Part shown: in pieces, positions 1 to 8,776 of the stretch
Layout: every line of letters begins with the position of its first letter
Position numbering within the stretch: the first letter of the stretch is position 1
Assembly (NCBI GenBank): GCA_029861955.1
Contig: JAOTYK010000010.1
Span: 62,001 to 126,000, forward strand
From: Acidobacteriota bacterium
GTDB lineage: Bacteria > Acidobacteriota > Polarisedimenticolia > Polarisedimenticolales > Polarisedimenticolaceae
Reading direction: 5' to 3'
Length of the DNA stretch: 64,000 nucleotides
Position numbers and translations under genes: made by a program
The notes under the pieces: generated by a model
What the model saw: only the letters and a program-made list of their open reading frames with translations
Databases searched by the model: none
Told to the model about the DNA's origin: nothing

Positions 1-801
1 AAGACCGTCGCGGACCTACTTGCCGTTCCCGCCGAGAGGATCTTCGATTCCGCCAACCCGGCCAGCCTGCTCGAGACCTGGACCGGAATCCTGGCGTTTG
101 CGGGTCAGATCTATGGAGACTTCGCGGGTTACACCGATATGGCGATCGGCCTGGCGTTGCTCCTTGGGTTCAAGATTCCGTTGAACTTCCGACTACCCTA
201 CTTTGCCGTTTCGCCGGTCGACTTCTGGCGTCGTTGGCACATCTCGCTCTCGACGTGGCTTCGCGATTACCTCTACATCTCGCTTGGCGGGAATCGAAAC
301 AAACGGCGCCTCCGGAATGTGATGATCACGATGCTCCTGGGCGGGCTCTGGCACGGTGCGGCCTGGACATTCGTCGTCTGGGGCGCGTATCACGGTGTTC
401 TGATCGTCGTGACCCACGCAATCTCGAAGGTCCGGGCCTTTGCGGCATTCGGTGCGGATAGTTCCCGCGGGTTGCGACTGTTCAAGTGGGCCGTGACGTT
501 CCATCTCGTACTTGTGGGTTGGGTTCTGTTCCGCGCCGGGGGGATCGCCGACGCCGGTGAGATCGTCGCCCGCATGCATGGTCTCCGCGTGCTTCCCGCT
601 GCCGGGGCACAAGCCGGGTTGATCTTCGGGTTGGTCGTCGGCCTCCTGCTATTCATGCATCTGATGGACCTCTGCGTCATCCGCGGGGGTGAGTGGCTCA
701 AGCGTCACGCGTGGTTTATGTGGATCTTGCTGATCCTGTTCCAGGCGATCTGCCTACTGGCCGGAGAACCGAGTAATGACTTCATCTACTTCCAGTTCTA
801 G
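1..801 (+). CDS. MBOAT family O-acyltransferase (AlgI-like), 5' end outside window
   Basis: Membrane-bound O-acyltransferase that would move an acyl (usually acetyl) group across the inner membrane onto an exported polysaccharide or other surface polymer. The reading frame is open from base 1, so the N-terminal half is missing. The visible part has the family signature: FAGQIYGDFAGYTDMAIG, then FWRRWHISLSTWLRDYLYI, then GGLWHGAAWTF with the catalytic His, followed by hydrophobic segments. Its end overlaps the next gene by 26 bases, so the two are probably co-translated. The polymer substrate cannot be told from this end of the operon. Confidence 0.93.
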   Translation, partial: KTVADLLAVPAERIFDSANPASLLETWTGILAFAGQIYGDFAGYTDMAIGLALLLGFKIPLNFRLPYFAVSPVDFWRRWHISLSTWLRDYLYISLGGNRNKRRLRNVMITMLLGGLWHGAAWTFVVWGAYHGVLIVVTHAISKVRAFAAFGADSSRGLRLFKWAVTFHLVLVGWVLFRAGGIADAGEIVARMHGLRVLPAAGAQAGLIFGLVVGLLLFMHLMDLCVIRGGEWLKRHAWFMWILLILFQAICLLAGEPSNDFIYFQF

Positions 802-1975
802 ACGACCTTTCGTCCTTGCGCTCCTGACCATTGTCATCGGGATGGGAATCAGTCTCGGCATCGTCCGCGCGTTTACGTACTTCGCCGGTGCAACGACGTC
901 GTCGATTCTGTCGCGGGTAACCGAGGCTCGAGCCGCGCTACCGCGAATCGTTCAGGAACCACAGGATCTCGTCATCTCTTTCGGTTCATCGATGACCGAG
1001 GCCGCATTCGGCGCTCGTCAGTTCGATCGCGAGATGGCCGAGCGCGGAGTCGATGTCAAGTCATTCAACTTTGGTTTCGGAGGGTTGAACCCGTTCTTTC
1101 AGGACTACCTATCGAGACGCATTCGTGACGAGTTCGTCACCAACGACCGGCGATTGAAGCTGGCGCTAATCGAGTTCACGCCGTTGCAAAACACGAAGGC
1201 CCGCTACCGTGGCGCCGAGGGCTCAATCGAGTCGTTCATCACGATGCTGGCCAGCGATGAAGAGATCCGGGAGCTGTTCTGGCAAGACATCGAACGTGGG
1301 ATCCGAATCGCCAACATCCGCTACCTACGGGACAATATCTCCGCAGAAATGATCACCTCGGAGCTGGGAGACCAGTGGTTTGGTAGCGAGCGGCCTGATA
1401 GCGGTGTCGAGGGTGATGCGGAGGCGGAGGCCCGCGTTCAGGAGATCGCTGACATCGTGAACGCACGATTTGAGGAAGACTATCCGGACTACGTGAACAG
1501 CGACTGGAGCTACGAATGGCAGGGGGCCGGGACGATCCCGGAAGAGCGATCAGAAGACACGCTCAGACTATTCCGTGAGCTTTACGAAGCATTACGGACG
1601 GAAAAGCACATGAGCGACGATCGTCTCTGGCGCATCCAATGCTGCGACATCGAGGTTCTCGACTTCGAGGAGGAGTTGATCGCGGGGTTCATCCGGACGG
1701 TCAACAACTTCAAAGAGTTCTCCGATCACGTCGAGATCATCCTACTTCCACGCAATCACGACTGGATCGGTCGACCGCCCGAGGCGGAAGAGCGACTACG
1801 CTACGTTCTCGAGCGAGTCGCGCGAGAAACCGGGGTCACGATCCACAGCTTCGAGGACGCGCCGGAGATCACCCCCGACATGTATAGCGACACCACCCAT
1901 CTCAGTCGCTACAACGGGGACGTGGCTTACACGAACCTACTGGTCGAGCGGTACGCGCCCGTTATGGCGCGGTAG
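776..1975 (+). CDS. SGNH-hydrolase-like membrane-anchored protein, partner of the MBOAT acyltransferase
   Basis: 399 residues. One N-terminal membrane segment (about residues 11-35) is followed by a periplasmic domain. It carries GSSMTE (Ser72 in the position of the GDS nucleophile), an FGFGGLNP stretch resembling the Gly/Asn blocks, and DTTH near the C-terminus (Asp372, His375), the classic Asp-x-x-His of SGNH esterases. AlgX/AlgJ/DltD-type SGNH proteins commonly pair with MBOAT proteins and complete the acyl transfer outside the membrane. The 26-base overlap with the upstream MBOAT gene supports this role. Sequence between the motifs is unfamiliar, so the exact subfamily is not assigned. 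Confidence 0.72.
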   Translation: MTSSTSSSRRPFVLALLTIVIGMGISLGIVRAFTYFAGATTSSILSRVTEARAALPRIVQEPQDLVISFGSSMTEAAFGARQFDREMAERGVDVKSFNFGFGGLNPFFQDYLSRRIRDEFVTNDRRLKLALIEFTPLQNTKARYRGAEGSIESFITMLASDEEIRELFWQDIERGIRIANIRYLRDNISAEMITSELGDQWFGSERPDSGVEGDAEAEARVQEIADIVNARFEEDYPDYVNSDWSYEWQGAGTIPEERSEDTLRLFRELYEALRTEKHMSDDRLWRIQCCDIEVLDFEEELIAGFIRTVNNFKEFSDHVEIILLPRNHDWIGRPPEAEERLRYVLERVARETGVTIHSFEDAPEITPDMYSDTTHLSRYNGDVAYTNLLVERYAPVMAR

Positions 1976-2831
1976 CGGGTTTGCGGTTGAGATCCCACTC
2001 GTACGGGATCCGCCGGAGATCGATTGAGCGACCGGCCTCCAGGGCCTCGTTCAGCGGGGACGAGTAGCCCGCCATGTAGGCGATAGCCGACTCGGCGACC
2101 TGTTCGAAGTCTGAGAGGTACCAATCGTAGAGTTCCGTGAATCGAACCACCCCGGTCTCGGCATCGAAATGGAACCACCGTTCGTCCCCGTGGACCCGGC
2201 GGGTCTGATCCTCTAGCTGCTCCTCGAGCCGGACTCCGACGTACGCCTCGGTGCGTAGCGGCGGACAGCTGTACGCCGCACAGACCAACGCGAAGTGGAT
2301 TCTCGGCTCGGCAAATCGAGGTCGAATCTGCTCGTGTTCGATCTGATTGAGACTCCAGGTCTGACCGCCCAGCTCCCAACGGACCGCGTCCCAGCGTTCC
2401 GCGTCGGGAATGTCACGGATCGACTTCAATCCGCCGTCGCCGTCATGGTCAAGAATGAGTCGGATGGTGAACGCGTTGTACGCGTTGATCAGGAGGGCCA
2501 GCCGCTCACTGCGACCGAGGGCCGCAAGATCGACCTCCGCCAGCGAAGCGAGGTAACGGTCCAGCGCCGTCGGATCGTCCGACCAGCTCCGGTAGTCGAC
2601 CCCGCCGTGTTCGGTGACGTGTTGTCGGAGGAGACCGTCCCAGATCGTGTGGTCGAGGGTCGGACCGTCTCCCCGCTCCGCGAACGACTCGGTCATCTGA
2701 ACGCGCGGCGGTCCGAACAGGCGAACGACGAGCTGACGCAGCGGCTCGCGGGCGAGGAAACCAGTCAAGGTCCCGGCGACAATGGCGACCAGGACGATCG
2801 TGGCACAGTGGCCGCGAACGGAAAGGCTCAA
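1962..2831 (-). CDS. DUF547 domain protein with N-terminal membrane segment
   Basis: About 289 residues. A hydrophobic segment (CATIVLVAIVAGTLTGFLA) leads into a DUF547 domain with LALLINAYNAFTIRLIL, ALVCAAYSCPPLRTEAY and a C-terminal YDWYLSDF region. The start is put at a TTG (2829-2831) whose last two bases lie in the TGA stop of the upstream radical SAM gene (TTGA overlap); the longer open frame would begin inside that gene and read unrelated sequence. DUF547 has no firm biochemical role. Its position as third gene after ArsM- and ArsS-type genes suggests a part in the same pathway, which is inference. Confidence 0.82.
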   Translation of the reverse strand: MSLSVRGHCATIVLVAIVAGTLTGFLAREPLRQLVVRLFGPPRVQMTESFAERGDGPTLDHTIWDGLLRQHVTEHGGVDYRSWSDDPTALDRYLASLAEVDLAALGRSERLALLINAYNAFTIRLILDHDGDGGLKSIRDIPDAERWDAVRWELGGQTWSLNQIEHEQIRPRFAEPRIHFALVCAAYSCPPLRTEAYVGVRLEEQLEDQTRRVHGDERWFHFDAETGVVRFTELYDWYLSDFEQVAESAIAYMAGYSSPLNEALEAGRSIDLRRIPYEWDLNRKPATAP

Positions 2832-3784
2832 CTCAGCGCTCCACCGCAACTCGAGCCCGCGCCGGCGGTACAACCGAAGCAGTGGTCCGCGGTTCGAATC
2901 GAACGACCCTCGAACACCCTGAGATCCGTCACATCGTAGATCGTTCGCTCGCCACCCGGGACCTGCATCTCGAGCGCCTGGTTGAAGTCGCAGTCGAATA
3001 GACGACCCTGGTGATCCACGCTGATGATGTTGCGACACATGAGCCCATCCAGATTCTTCGAATTGAAACTCTGCACCAGCAACGACATGTACTCCTCGTG
3101 CCTGCCGCTCTGCGTCAGATCGTACGCGAATCGTTTGATCGGCATGTTCGTGATCGTCAGAAGCGAGTCGAACTCGATCCCGAAATGCTCGCGGAGTTCA
3201 TCCCGGTATCGATTCTCGAGTTTGGCCTGGGACGGGGGTAAGGACGGCCCGACCGGGTTGTAGACCAGATCGAGGGGCAGCCGACCGGTTCCATACCCCA
3301 GCCGGTTGAGTTGCTGTAACGCCTCGATGCTGGCAGCGAATACGCCACGCCCTCGCTGTCGCTCGAGATTCTCGGCGGTGTAGCACGGCAGCGACGCCAC
3401 GATCTCTACCTCGTGAGCCGCCAGGAACTCCGCTGTATCCGAGTGCCCGTCCTCGTGGAGAACCGTGAGGTTGCAACGATCCATGACCCGGCGACCACGG
3501 CGTCGCGCCTCCTCCACGACCCAGCGGAACTCCGGATGAAGCTCGGGCGCCCCGCCGGTGATGTCGAGGAGGTCGATCTGTGGGTTGAGATCTAGAAGTT
3601 CGACGATTCGTTCGCAGCCTTGACGATCCATCTGCTCTTTCCGCAGAGGACCGGACTCGACATGACAGTGGAGACAGGCAAGGTTGCAGCGCAGGCCAAT
3701 GTTCAACTGTAACGTCGTCACGGCAGATCGCCGCGGCATCGTCAGACCGCTGCCGACGAGATGATCATCGAACGCCGATGCCAT
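2828..3784 (-). CDS. arsS: ArsS-like radical SAM protein (arsenosugar biosynthesis type)
   Basis: 318 residues. The radical SAM cluster motif CNLACLHC is at residues 33-40 (Cys33, Cys37, Cys40), followed by the ITGGAPELHPEFRW block typical of this group. The C-terminal part has a Cys-rich end (DHCFGCTAGAGSSCGGA) as in ArsS/DUF3641 proteins. ArsS is known to use S-adenosylmethionine to add an adenosyl/ribosyl group to dimethylarsenite on the way to arsenosugars. The ATG at 3782-3784 is chosen because it forms a TGATG junction with the methyltransferase stop; the frame extends further upstream only through that gene. Co-translation with ArsM-like and DUF547 genes supports the call. Confidence 0.86.
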   Translation of the reverse strand: MASAFDDHLVGSGLTMPRRSAVTTLQLNIGLRCNLACLHCHVESGPLRKEQMDRQGCERIVELLDLNPQIDLLDITGGAPELHPEFRWVVEEARRRGRRVMDRCNLTVLHEDGHSDTAEFLAAHEVEIVASLPCYTAENLERQRGRGVFAASIEALQQLNRLGYGTGRLPLDLVYNPVGPSLPPSQAKLENRYRDELREHFGIEFDSLLTITNMPIKRFAYDLTQSGRHEEYMSLLVQSFNSKNLDGLMCRNIISVDHQGRLFDCDFNQALEMQVPGGERTIYDVTDLRVFEGRSIRTADHCFGCTAGAGSSCGGALS

Positions 3785-4653
3785 CAGCAGCAGCCCGAAG
3801 ACGTTTCGTTTCCTGGTTTGACCGCCGTAAAGGTCACGGAACGGAACTCGATCCCTTCCACGACGGCGAACGGGTCTCCCTCTGCGCGGTCGAGCTCGAT
3901 GCTGCGAAACCCGACCCGTTCGAGTTGGCGAATCAACTCGGGCTCGTGAAACGCACCGGAGACACATCCGCTCCAGAGTTCCGGATCCGCTCGCAGCTCG
4001 TCGGGGACGATACGGTCGCTAACGATGTCCGAGATCGCGATCCGGCCGCCGGGTTTGACGACCCGAAATATCCCTTCGATCAACTGTGGTTTGAGCGCCT
4101 GATGGACGAGATTCAGAACGCAGTTGGAAACGACGATATCGACACTGTGGTCCTTCACCATCGGCTCGCCACGACGCAGACGATCCTTCTCTTCCTCGAA
4201 TCGCGGGAGATCGCTTGCTGACTGGATCGGGTGTCGTGCTAGCCATGTATCGAGTTTGTCATGATCCAGCGCAAGATCTTCAATCTGCCCACGCAGAAAG
4301 GTTACGTTTGCGTGGCCAACACGTTCGGCGACCTCCGTCGTCGACCGTCGCGCCAACGCAAGCATCTCGTCGTTGGTGTCGACTCCCAGAACCGCGCCCT
4401 CGGGCCCCACCAACTGAGACGCGATGAAGCAGATCTTGCCGCCGCCGCTTCCAAGATCGAGAACCGTCTCCCCTTTGCGGATGAAACGTGACGGATCTCC
4501 ACAACCGTAGTCACGATCGATCACTTCCTGCGGGATAGCCTCCAGATGCCGTGGGTCGTAGGAGACGGCACAGCAGAGGGCCGACTCGCGTTCCTTCGCG
4601 GCGGCGCCGTAGCGGTCGCGGACGGCGCGGTCGGTGGCAGATGGCTTAGTCAT
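3784..4653 (-). CDS. ArsM-like SAM-dependent arsenite methyltransferase
   Basis: 289 residues. The SAM-binding motif LDLGSGGGKICFIA (about 66-79) is followed by GVDTNDEMLALAR and by IVVSNCVLNLV, the order found in arsenite methyltransferases. Cys residues likely to bind trivalent arsenic are present (CC at 27-28, CGDP at 51, SNC in the core, and a C-terminal SGCC). The adjacent gene is ArsS-like, the usual partner of the arsenosugar-type ArsM. An ATG with CAGGAG about 11 bases upstream is the start. A generic small-molecule methyltransferase is the alternative, but the neighbour argues against it. Confidence 0.82.
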   Translation of the reverse strand: MTKPSATDRAVRDRYGAAAKERESALCCAVSYDPRHLEAIPQEVIDRDYGCGDPSRFIRKGETVLDLGSGGGKICFIASQLVGPEGAVLGVDTNDEMLALARRSTTEVAERVGHANVTFLRGQIEDLALDHDKLDTWLARHPIQSASDLPRFEEEKDRLRRGEPMVKDHSVDIVVSNCVLNLVHQALKPQLIEGIFRVVKPGGRIAISDIVSDRIVPDELRADPELWSGCVSGAFHEPELIRQLERVGFRSIELDRAEGDPFAVVEGIEFRSVTFTAVKPGNETSSGCC

Positions 4654-4738
4654 CGAGGGTCACTCCTGAGATGGGTTCTCAGACTACAACGAGTGGCACC
4701 GGCATGACTATTCCCGGCAGTCTTATTATGATGTCACC
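4654..4738. promoter_or_regulatory. Divergent promoter region between ars-type operon and PaaK-like gene
   Basis: 85 bases separate two divergent start codons. On the plus strand, TATTAT at 4724-4729 ends 9 bases before the ATG at 4739 and no Shine-Dalgarno sequence is seen, so the plus-strand message may be leaderless or nearly so. No convincing -35 is seen. This is a pattern call only. Confidence 0.28.
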
Positions 4739-6121
4739 ATGGCTTTATCCCTGGACAGCCTGTTTCGGATTACGCCGCGCCCGGTCAAGGACGTCCTCTG
4801 TTCGGCGTACGGCTGGCGCATCCATCGACGACGATACGGCCGAGGATTCGAGGAACATCGTGCCCGCGCTCTTGAGGAAGAGACGCTTGACGCCGAGAGC
4901 TTACGGCAGCTCTCGTTGCAACGACTTCGCGAGACGCTCGTTCGCGCCGGTCGTGATGTTCCGTACTATCGGGCGCTGTTCCAGCGACATCGCATCGACC
5001 CCTCTTCGCTGCCGCTTCCCGAGGGGCTGCTGCAGATCCCGATCCTCGAGAAGGCCGACATCCAGCAATCTCCTGAGTCGTTCATCTCGGAGGCGGTGCC
5101 GGGACCGCTGGAATCCAGAGACACATCGGGAACCACCGGGTCACCGCTCCGTGTTCTGGCGGACCTCGATTCGTTACAACGCCACTACGCTGTCTATGAC
5201 CGTTTTCGAACCCGGGCGGGAAGCGAGGTCGGCTGTCGCCGGGCGACGTTCAACGGTCGTGTGTTGTGGCCGGCTGCGCGACATCATGCGCCCTACTGGG
5301 TTCGCGACTGGACCGAGAACAATCTCTTGTTTTCGGTCTATCACATCGGCCCTCAGTCGACGGCGGATTACGTCGAGTGTCTGCGTCGTTACCAACCCGA
5401 GGAACTTCACGTTTACCCGTCGGCGTTGGCATCGCTTGTGCGCTTCGCGATCGACGCCGGTCTCGAACTGCCCACCGTGCGGTCAATCCTCACCAGTGCC
5501 GAGACGTTGTCGGCCGCCGATCGTCGACTCTTCGAACAGACCTTCGGTTGCCGGGTCAGCGATCAGTACGGCAATGCCGAGATGACGATCTTCGCCGGGC
5601 AGTGCGACGCCGGAGGTACTCATCTCGATATCGGCTACGGATACCTGGAACTTCTCGATGCGCAGGTCGACGATCAGGGGACACGCACGGGCGAGGCGAT
5701 CACGACCGGTTTTGTCAATCAGGCCATGCCCTTGATCCGATATCGAGTCGGCGACACGCTCTCGTTATCGACCAGGCGCTGCTCGTGCGGAAGTGCACAA
5801 CCGGTCCTGGACCAGATCGTGGGACGGACCGATGACCTGCTGATCCTCCCCGATGGGCGCACCGTCGGCCGTCTGGATCCGGTATTCAAGGGACTTACCG
5901 GTCTCAGCGAGGTACAGATCGCCCAGAAGGCGACCGATCACGTCGTCGTTCGGGTTGTTCCGAGTCCTGCCTATGACGAGTCGTCCGAACGCTCCGTCAA
6001 GGAAGCACTGGCTGACCGTCTCGGTGCGGAGGTCCGTATCGAGGTAGAAACAGTCACGGAAATTCCGCGGACGTCACGAGGAAAATTTCGTTCGGTCGTT
6101 CGGGAGATGGACTCCCGATGA
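4739..6121 (+). CDS. PaaK/CapK-like adenylate-forming enzyme (phenylacetate-CoA ligase family)
   Basis: 460 residues. It has the adenylation motif TSGTTGSP (129-136), the YGNAEM motif of ANL enzymes (about 279-284), a YRVGD segment, and a short Cys-rich strand (RRCSCGSAQP) common in the PaaK branch. The C-terminal lid ends IPRTSRGKFRSV, with the Lys expected for the catalytic lysine of the second half-reaction. The acid substrate is unknown. It overlaps modA by ATGA, so it is transcribed with the molybdate transporter. No functional link to molybdate is evident. Confidence 0.83.
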   Translation: MALSLDSLFRITPRPVKDVLCSAYGWRIHRRRYGRGFEEHRARALEEETLDAESLRQLSLQRLRETLVRAGRDVPYYRALFQRHRIDPSSLPLPEGLLQIPILEKADIQQSPESFISEAVPGPLESRDTSGTTGSPLRVLADLDSLQRHYAVYDRFRTRAGSEVGCRRATFNGRVLWPAARHHAPYWVRDWTENNLLFSVYHIGPQSTADYVECLRRYQPEELHVYPSALASLVRFAIDAGLELPTVRSILTSAETLSAADRRLFEQTFGCRVSDQYGNAEMTIFAGQCDAGGTHLDIGYGYLELLDAQVDDQGTRTGEAITTGFVNQAMPLIRYRVGDTLSLSTRRCSCGSAQPVLDQIVGRTDDLLILPDGRTVGRLDPVFKGLTGLSEVQIAQKATDHVVVRVVPSPAYDESSERSVKEALADRLGAEVRIEVETVTEIPRTSRGKFRSVVREMDSR

Positions 6122-6885
6122 GCGTCCGCAAGTCAGTACTCCTGACCCTCTGCCTCCTCCTCGTGTCGGGAACTGCGGCACCGGTTCAAGCGGAAGAAGC
6201 CCTGATCGCCGTCGCGACCAATTTCTCAAAACCGATGAAGCGCCTACACGCGTCGTTTGAACAGAACGGCGCACATCGGATTCGAGTCACGACCGGATCG
6301 ACCGGGACGCTCTACGCGCAGATCCTGAATGGAGCACCGTTCGACCTGTTTCTTGCGGCGGATCAGCACCGACCTACATCGCTGGTGGATCGCAACCACG
6401 CCGTCGACGGATCGCGCTTCACCTACGCCGTTGGGCAACTCGTGTTGTGGAGCCCGGACCCCGATCGTATTCACGACGACGGCGCCGAGATCCTGCGAAT
6501 CGGAGATTTTCGCGCACTGGCGATCGCGAATCCAGCGCTGGCACCTTACGGGTCGGCCGCCAGAGATTCGCTGACGGCCCTGGGGCTCACCGAACGACTG
6601 AAGGGCAAGATCGTCATGGGCCAGAACGTCGGCCAGACCCTCAGTCTGATCGCGACGAGCAACGCAGAGCTGGGGCTGGTCGCACGGTCCCAGACGCTGG
6701 ATGAGACCGGTCGGTCGATCGGAAGCCACTGGCAGGTCCCCCATCATCTGTATAGACCGATTCGACAGGATGCCGTCCTGCTGAGCCACGGCTCGAGCAA
6801 CGCCGCAGCCCTGGCGTTCCTCGAATACCTGAAGAGCGACGACGCTCGAGCCCTCATCGAATCGATGGGCTACGGGCCACGATGA
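6118..6885 (+). CDS. modA: Molybdate ABC transporter, periplasmic binding protein ModA
   Basis: 255 residues with a signal peptide ending near PVQAEEA. The mature protein begins with AVATNFSKPMKRL, contains TGSTGTLYAQI (oxyanion-binding Ser/Thr), ANPALAPYGSAA and GQNVGQTLSLIATSNAELGLV, all hallmarks of ModA. It would bind molybdate or tungstate and deliver it to ModB. ATGA overlap with the upstream gene and a 4-base overlap with modB show an operon. The nap cluster further along encodes a molybdoenzyme that would need this metal. Confidence 0.93.
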   Translation: MSVRKSVLLTLCLLLVSGTAAPVQAEEALIAVATNFSKPMKRLHASFEQNGAHRIRVTTGSTGTLYAQILNGAPFDLFLAADQHRPTSLVDRNHAVDGSRFTYAVGQLVLWSPDPDRIHDDGAEILRIGDFRALAIANPALAPYGSAARDSLTALGLTERLKGKIVMGQNVGQTLSLIATSNAELGLVARSQTLDETGRSIGSHWQVPHHLYRPIRQDAVLLSHGSSNAAALAFLEYLKSDDARALIESMGYGPR

Positions 6886-7559
6886 CGATGCCGGAGCTCG
6901 GTCCCATCGGTCTGACCCTGTTGCTCGCGCTTGTGACAACGCTGATCCTGCTGGTGTTCGGCACCCCGCTGGCGTGGTGGTTGGCAACCACGCGCAATCG
7001 CGTGCGTCCGGCCATCGAGGCGATCACGGCACTACCGCTGGTACTCCCACCGACGGTGCTGGGGTTCTATCTGTTGGTTCTGCTGAACCCAACGTCGCCG
7101 ATCGGCCGTCTCTGGGTCTCGATCACCGGTGATGCACTGACGTTTTCTTTTGCGGGGCTCGTCGTCGCGTCGGTCTTCTACTCGCTCCCGTTTACCGTGC
7201 AGCCGCTTCAGAGCGCCTTCGAGACCGTGGGCCGAGAACCCCTGGAGGCGGCAGCCAGCCTTCGAGCGTCACCCATCGATGCATTCGTCACCGTCGTTCT
7301 CCCCCTCTCGGTCCGAGGGTTCCTGACGGCCACCGTCCTGACGTTTGCCCACACCCTCGGCGAGTTCGGCGTGGTCCTGATGGTGGGCGGCAATATTCCC
7401 GGCCGAACTCGGGTGCTGTCCATCGCGATCTACGAACATGTGGAGACGCTGAACTACGACCAGGCGCATTTGCTGTCAGCCGGATTGATCGTTTTCTCGT
7501 TCGTGGTCTTGCTTCTCGTCTACTCCCTCCACAGAAGGTTCCCGATCCATGTCCGCTGA
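6882..7559 (+). CDS. modB: Molybdate ABC transporter permease ModB
   Basis: 225 residues with about five membrane segments. It begins GPIGLTLLLALVTTLILLVFGTPLAWWLA and includes LPLVLPPTVLGFYLLVLL. The cytoplasmic coupling loop is EAAASLRASPIDAF, with the LGEFGVVLMVGGNIPGRTR segment typical of ModB. It forms the membrane channel of the transporter. It overlaps modA by 4 bases and modC by 11. Confidence 0.94.
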   Translation: MTMPELGPIGLTLLLALVTTLILLVFGTPLAWWLATTRNRVRPAIEAITALPLVLPPTVLGFYLLVLLNPTSPIGRLWVSITGDALTFSFAGLVVASVFYSLPFTVQPLQSAFETVGREPLEAAASLRASPIDAFVTVVLPLSVRGFLTATVLTFAHTLGEFGVVLMVGGNIPGRTRVLSIAIYEHVETLNYDQAHLLSAGLIVFSFVVLLLVYSLHRRFPIHVR

Positions 7560-8649
7560 GCTACTGCAGCTTGCCTGCCGAGCGACCTTCCCGGGTTTCG
7601 ACCTGGATGTCGACGAGCGGTGGACGATGGACGGCGTCACCTGCCTATTCGGGCCCAGCGGTAGTGGCAAGACCACGCTGCTGCGTGTTCTTGCGGGTTT
7701 CGAGACCCCTGCCGGGGGCCGAATTCAATTCGGCGATCAGGTCTGGTTCGATCATGATCACGGCGCCAACACGCCACCCTGGAAACGTCCGGTGGGGCTG
7801 TTGTTTCAGGATGCCCGCCTGTTCGCGCATCTGAGTGTCGCGGGCAATCTGAAGTACGCGGCGCGGCGGCATCGGTCAACGACCCGACCCATCGCCGCGG
7901 ACGATGTCATCGATGCGCTGGACCTCTCCAAGTTGATGGATCGGAGCGTGACCGGACTCTCCGGTGGCGAGAAACAGCGCGTCGCCCTGGCGCGCACGCT
8001 CCTCACTTGCCCGAACCTACTGTTGCTGGACGAGCCACTCACGGCCCTCGACCAGGAGCACAAGGTCGAGCTTCTCTCGTACCTCGAAGAGATTCCGCGA
8101 CGATTCGGGATCGCGACCATCGTCGTCAGCCACTCAATCGACGAGGTCGTACGACTTGCAAGCCAGGTGGTCGTCGTCGCCGGGGGGCGCGTTCACGCGG
8201 CGGGCCCGACGGCGGAGATCGTCGAGAGGATCGATCTACAGGCGATCACGGGGCGCTTCGAGGCCGGATCCGTCGTGGAGGCGCGGGTCACGGGATTCGA
8301 CAAGAGACTGGTGCTGACCCGACTCGATCTGAACGGTGCGAGCCTGGTGATGCCTGCAGTCGAGAGGCTCGAGCCGGGTCAACATGTTCGTCTTCGCATC
8401 CGGGCGCGGGATGTTGCGGTCGCGACTCGACGCCCCGAGGGCTTGAGTATCCGAAACGTCCTGTCGGCGACCGTCGCCGAGATCGTGCCAGAAAGCGACA
8501 CGGCCTTCGCGGAAGTGTTTCTGCAACTCTCCGGGGGCCGGATCCGAGCCCGACTGACGCGATCGGCGGTAGAGGACCTGGAACTTGACGTGGGCATGTC
8601 GGTCTTCGCCTTGATCAAGAGTGTCAGTTTCGATCGTCGTCTTCTCTGA
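7549..8649 (+). CDS. modC: Molybdate ABC transporter ATPase ModC
   Basis: 366 residues. Walker A GPSGSGKTT, signature LSGGEKQRVALART and Walker B LLLLDEPLTALD are in order in the first 200 residues. The C-terminal third (about 285-360) holds the TOBE/Mop-type domain (VRLRIRARDVAVA...LSIRNVLSATV) known in ModC to bind molybdate and regulate transport. It powers import through ModB. The ATG lies 11 bases inside modB; it is the last gene of the paaK-like/modABC operon. Confidence 0.94.
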   Translation: MSAELLQLACRATFPGFDLDVDERWTMDGVTCLFGPSGSGKTTLLRVLAGFETPAGGRIQFGDQVWFDHDHGANTPPWKRPVGLLFQDARLFAHLSVAGNLKYAARRHRSTTRPIAADDVIDALDLSKLMDRSVTGLSGGEKQRVALARTLLTCPNLLLLDEPLTALDQEHKVELLSYLEEIPRRFGIATIVVSHSIDEVVRLASQVVVVAGGRVHAAGPTAEIVERIDLQAITGRFEAGSVVEARVTGFDKRLVLTRLDLNGASLVMPAVERLEPGQHVRLRIRARDVAVATRRPEGLSIRNVLSATVAEIVPESDTAFAEVFLQLSGGRIRARLTRSAVEDLELDVGMSVFALIKSVSFDRRLL

Positions 8650-8776
8650 GCCGTTGCCCCGTTAGAGGCCCATTCCTCAGAGAATCCTCCTCATTGCGAA
8701 GGATTTCCTGTTGTACCCGCGTCTCACCTCAAGGATCCTTGATTGGGACGAGAGATCCCGTCAGCATAGAGGGAAG
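8650..8776 (+). promoter_or_regulatory. Upstream region of the TonB-receptor gene with palindrome and shared 10-mer
   Basis: This 127-base region holds CCCGTTAG (8658-8665), TGCGAAGGAT (8695-8704) and a perfect 14-base palindrome TCAAGGATCCTTGA (8729-8742). The first two words recur in the same order ahead of the ECF sigma gene (11315-11322 and 11332-11341). A site recognised by the ECF sigma factor or another shared regulator is possible. The gap between the words differs by exactly 20 bases between the two places, which argues against a simple -35/-10 pair. Confidence 0.35.

Noticed and set aside
193-612. Minus-strand open frame of 139 codons
   Set aside because: Antisense to the MBOAT gene; composition is Arg/Pro-rich and no domain is seen.
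2295-2939. Plus-strand open frame of 214 codons
   Set aside because: Antisense to the DUF547 and ArsS genes, which carry clear motifs; a high-GC shadow.
8711-8776. Longer start (TTG 8711) for the TonB receptor
   Set aside because: The extra 22 codons are not signal-peptide-like and would put the palindrome inside the gene; the ATG at 8777 has a good ribosome site and leads directly into the signal peptide.
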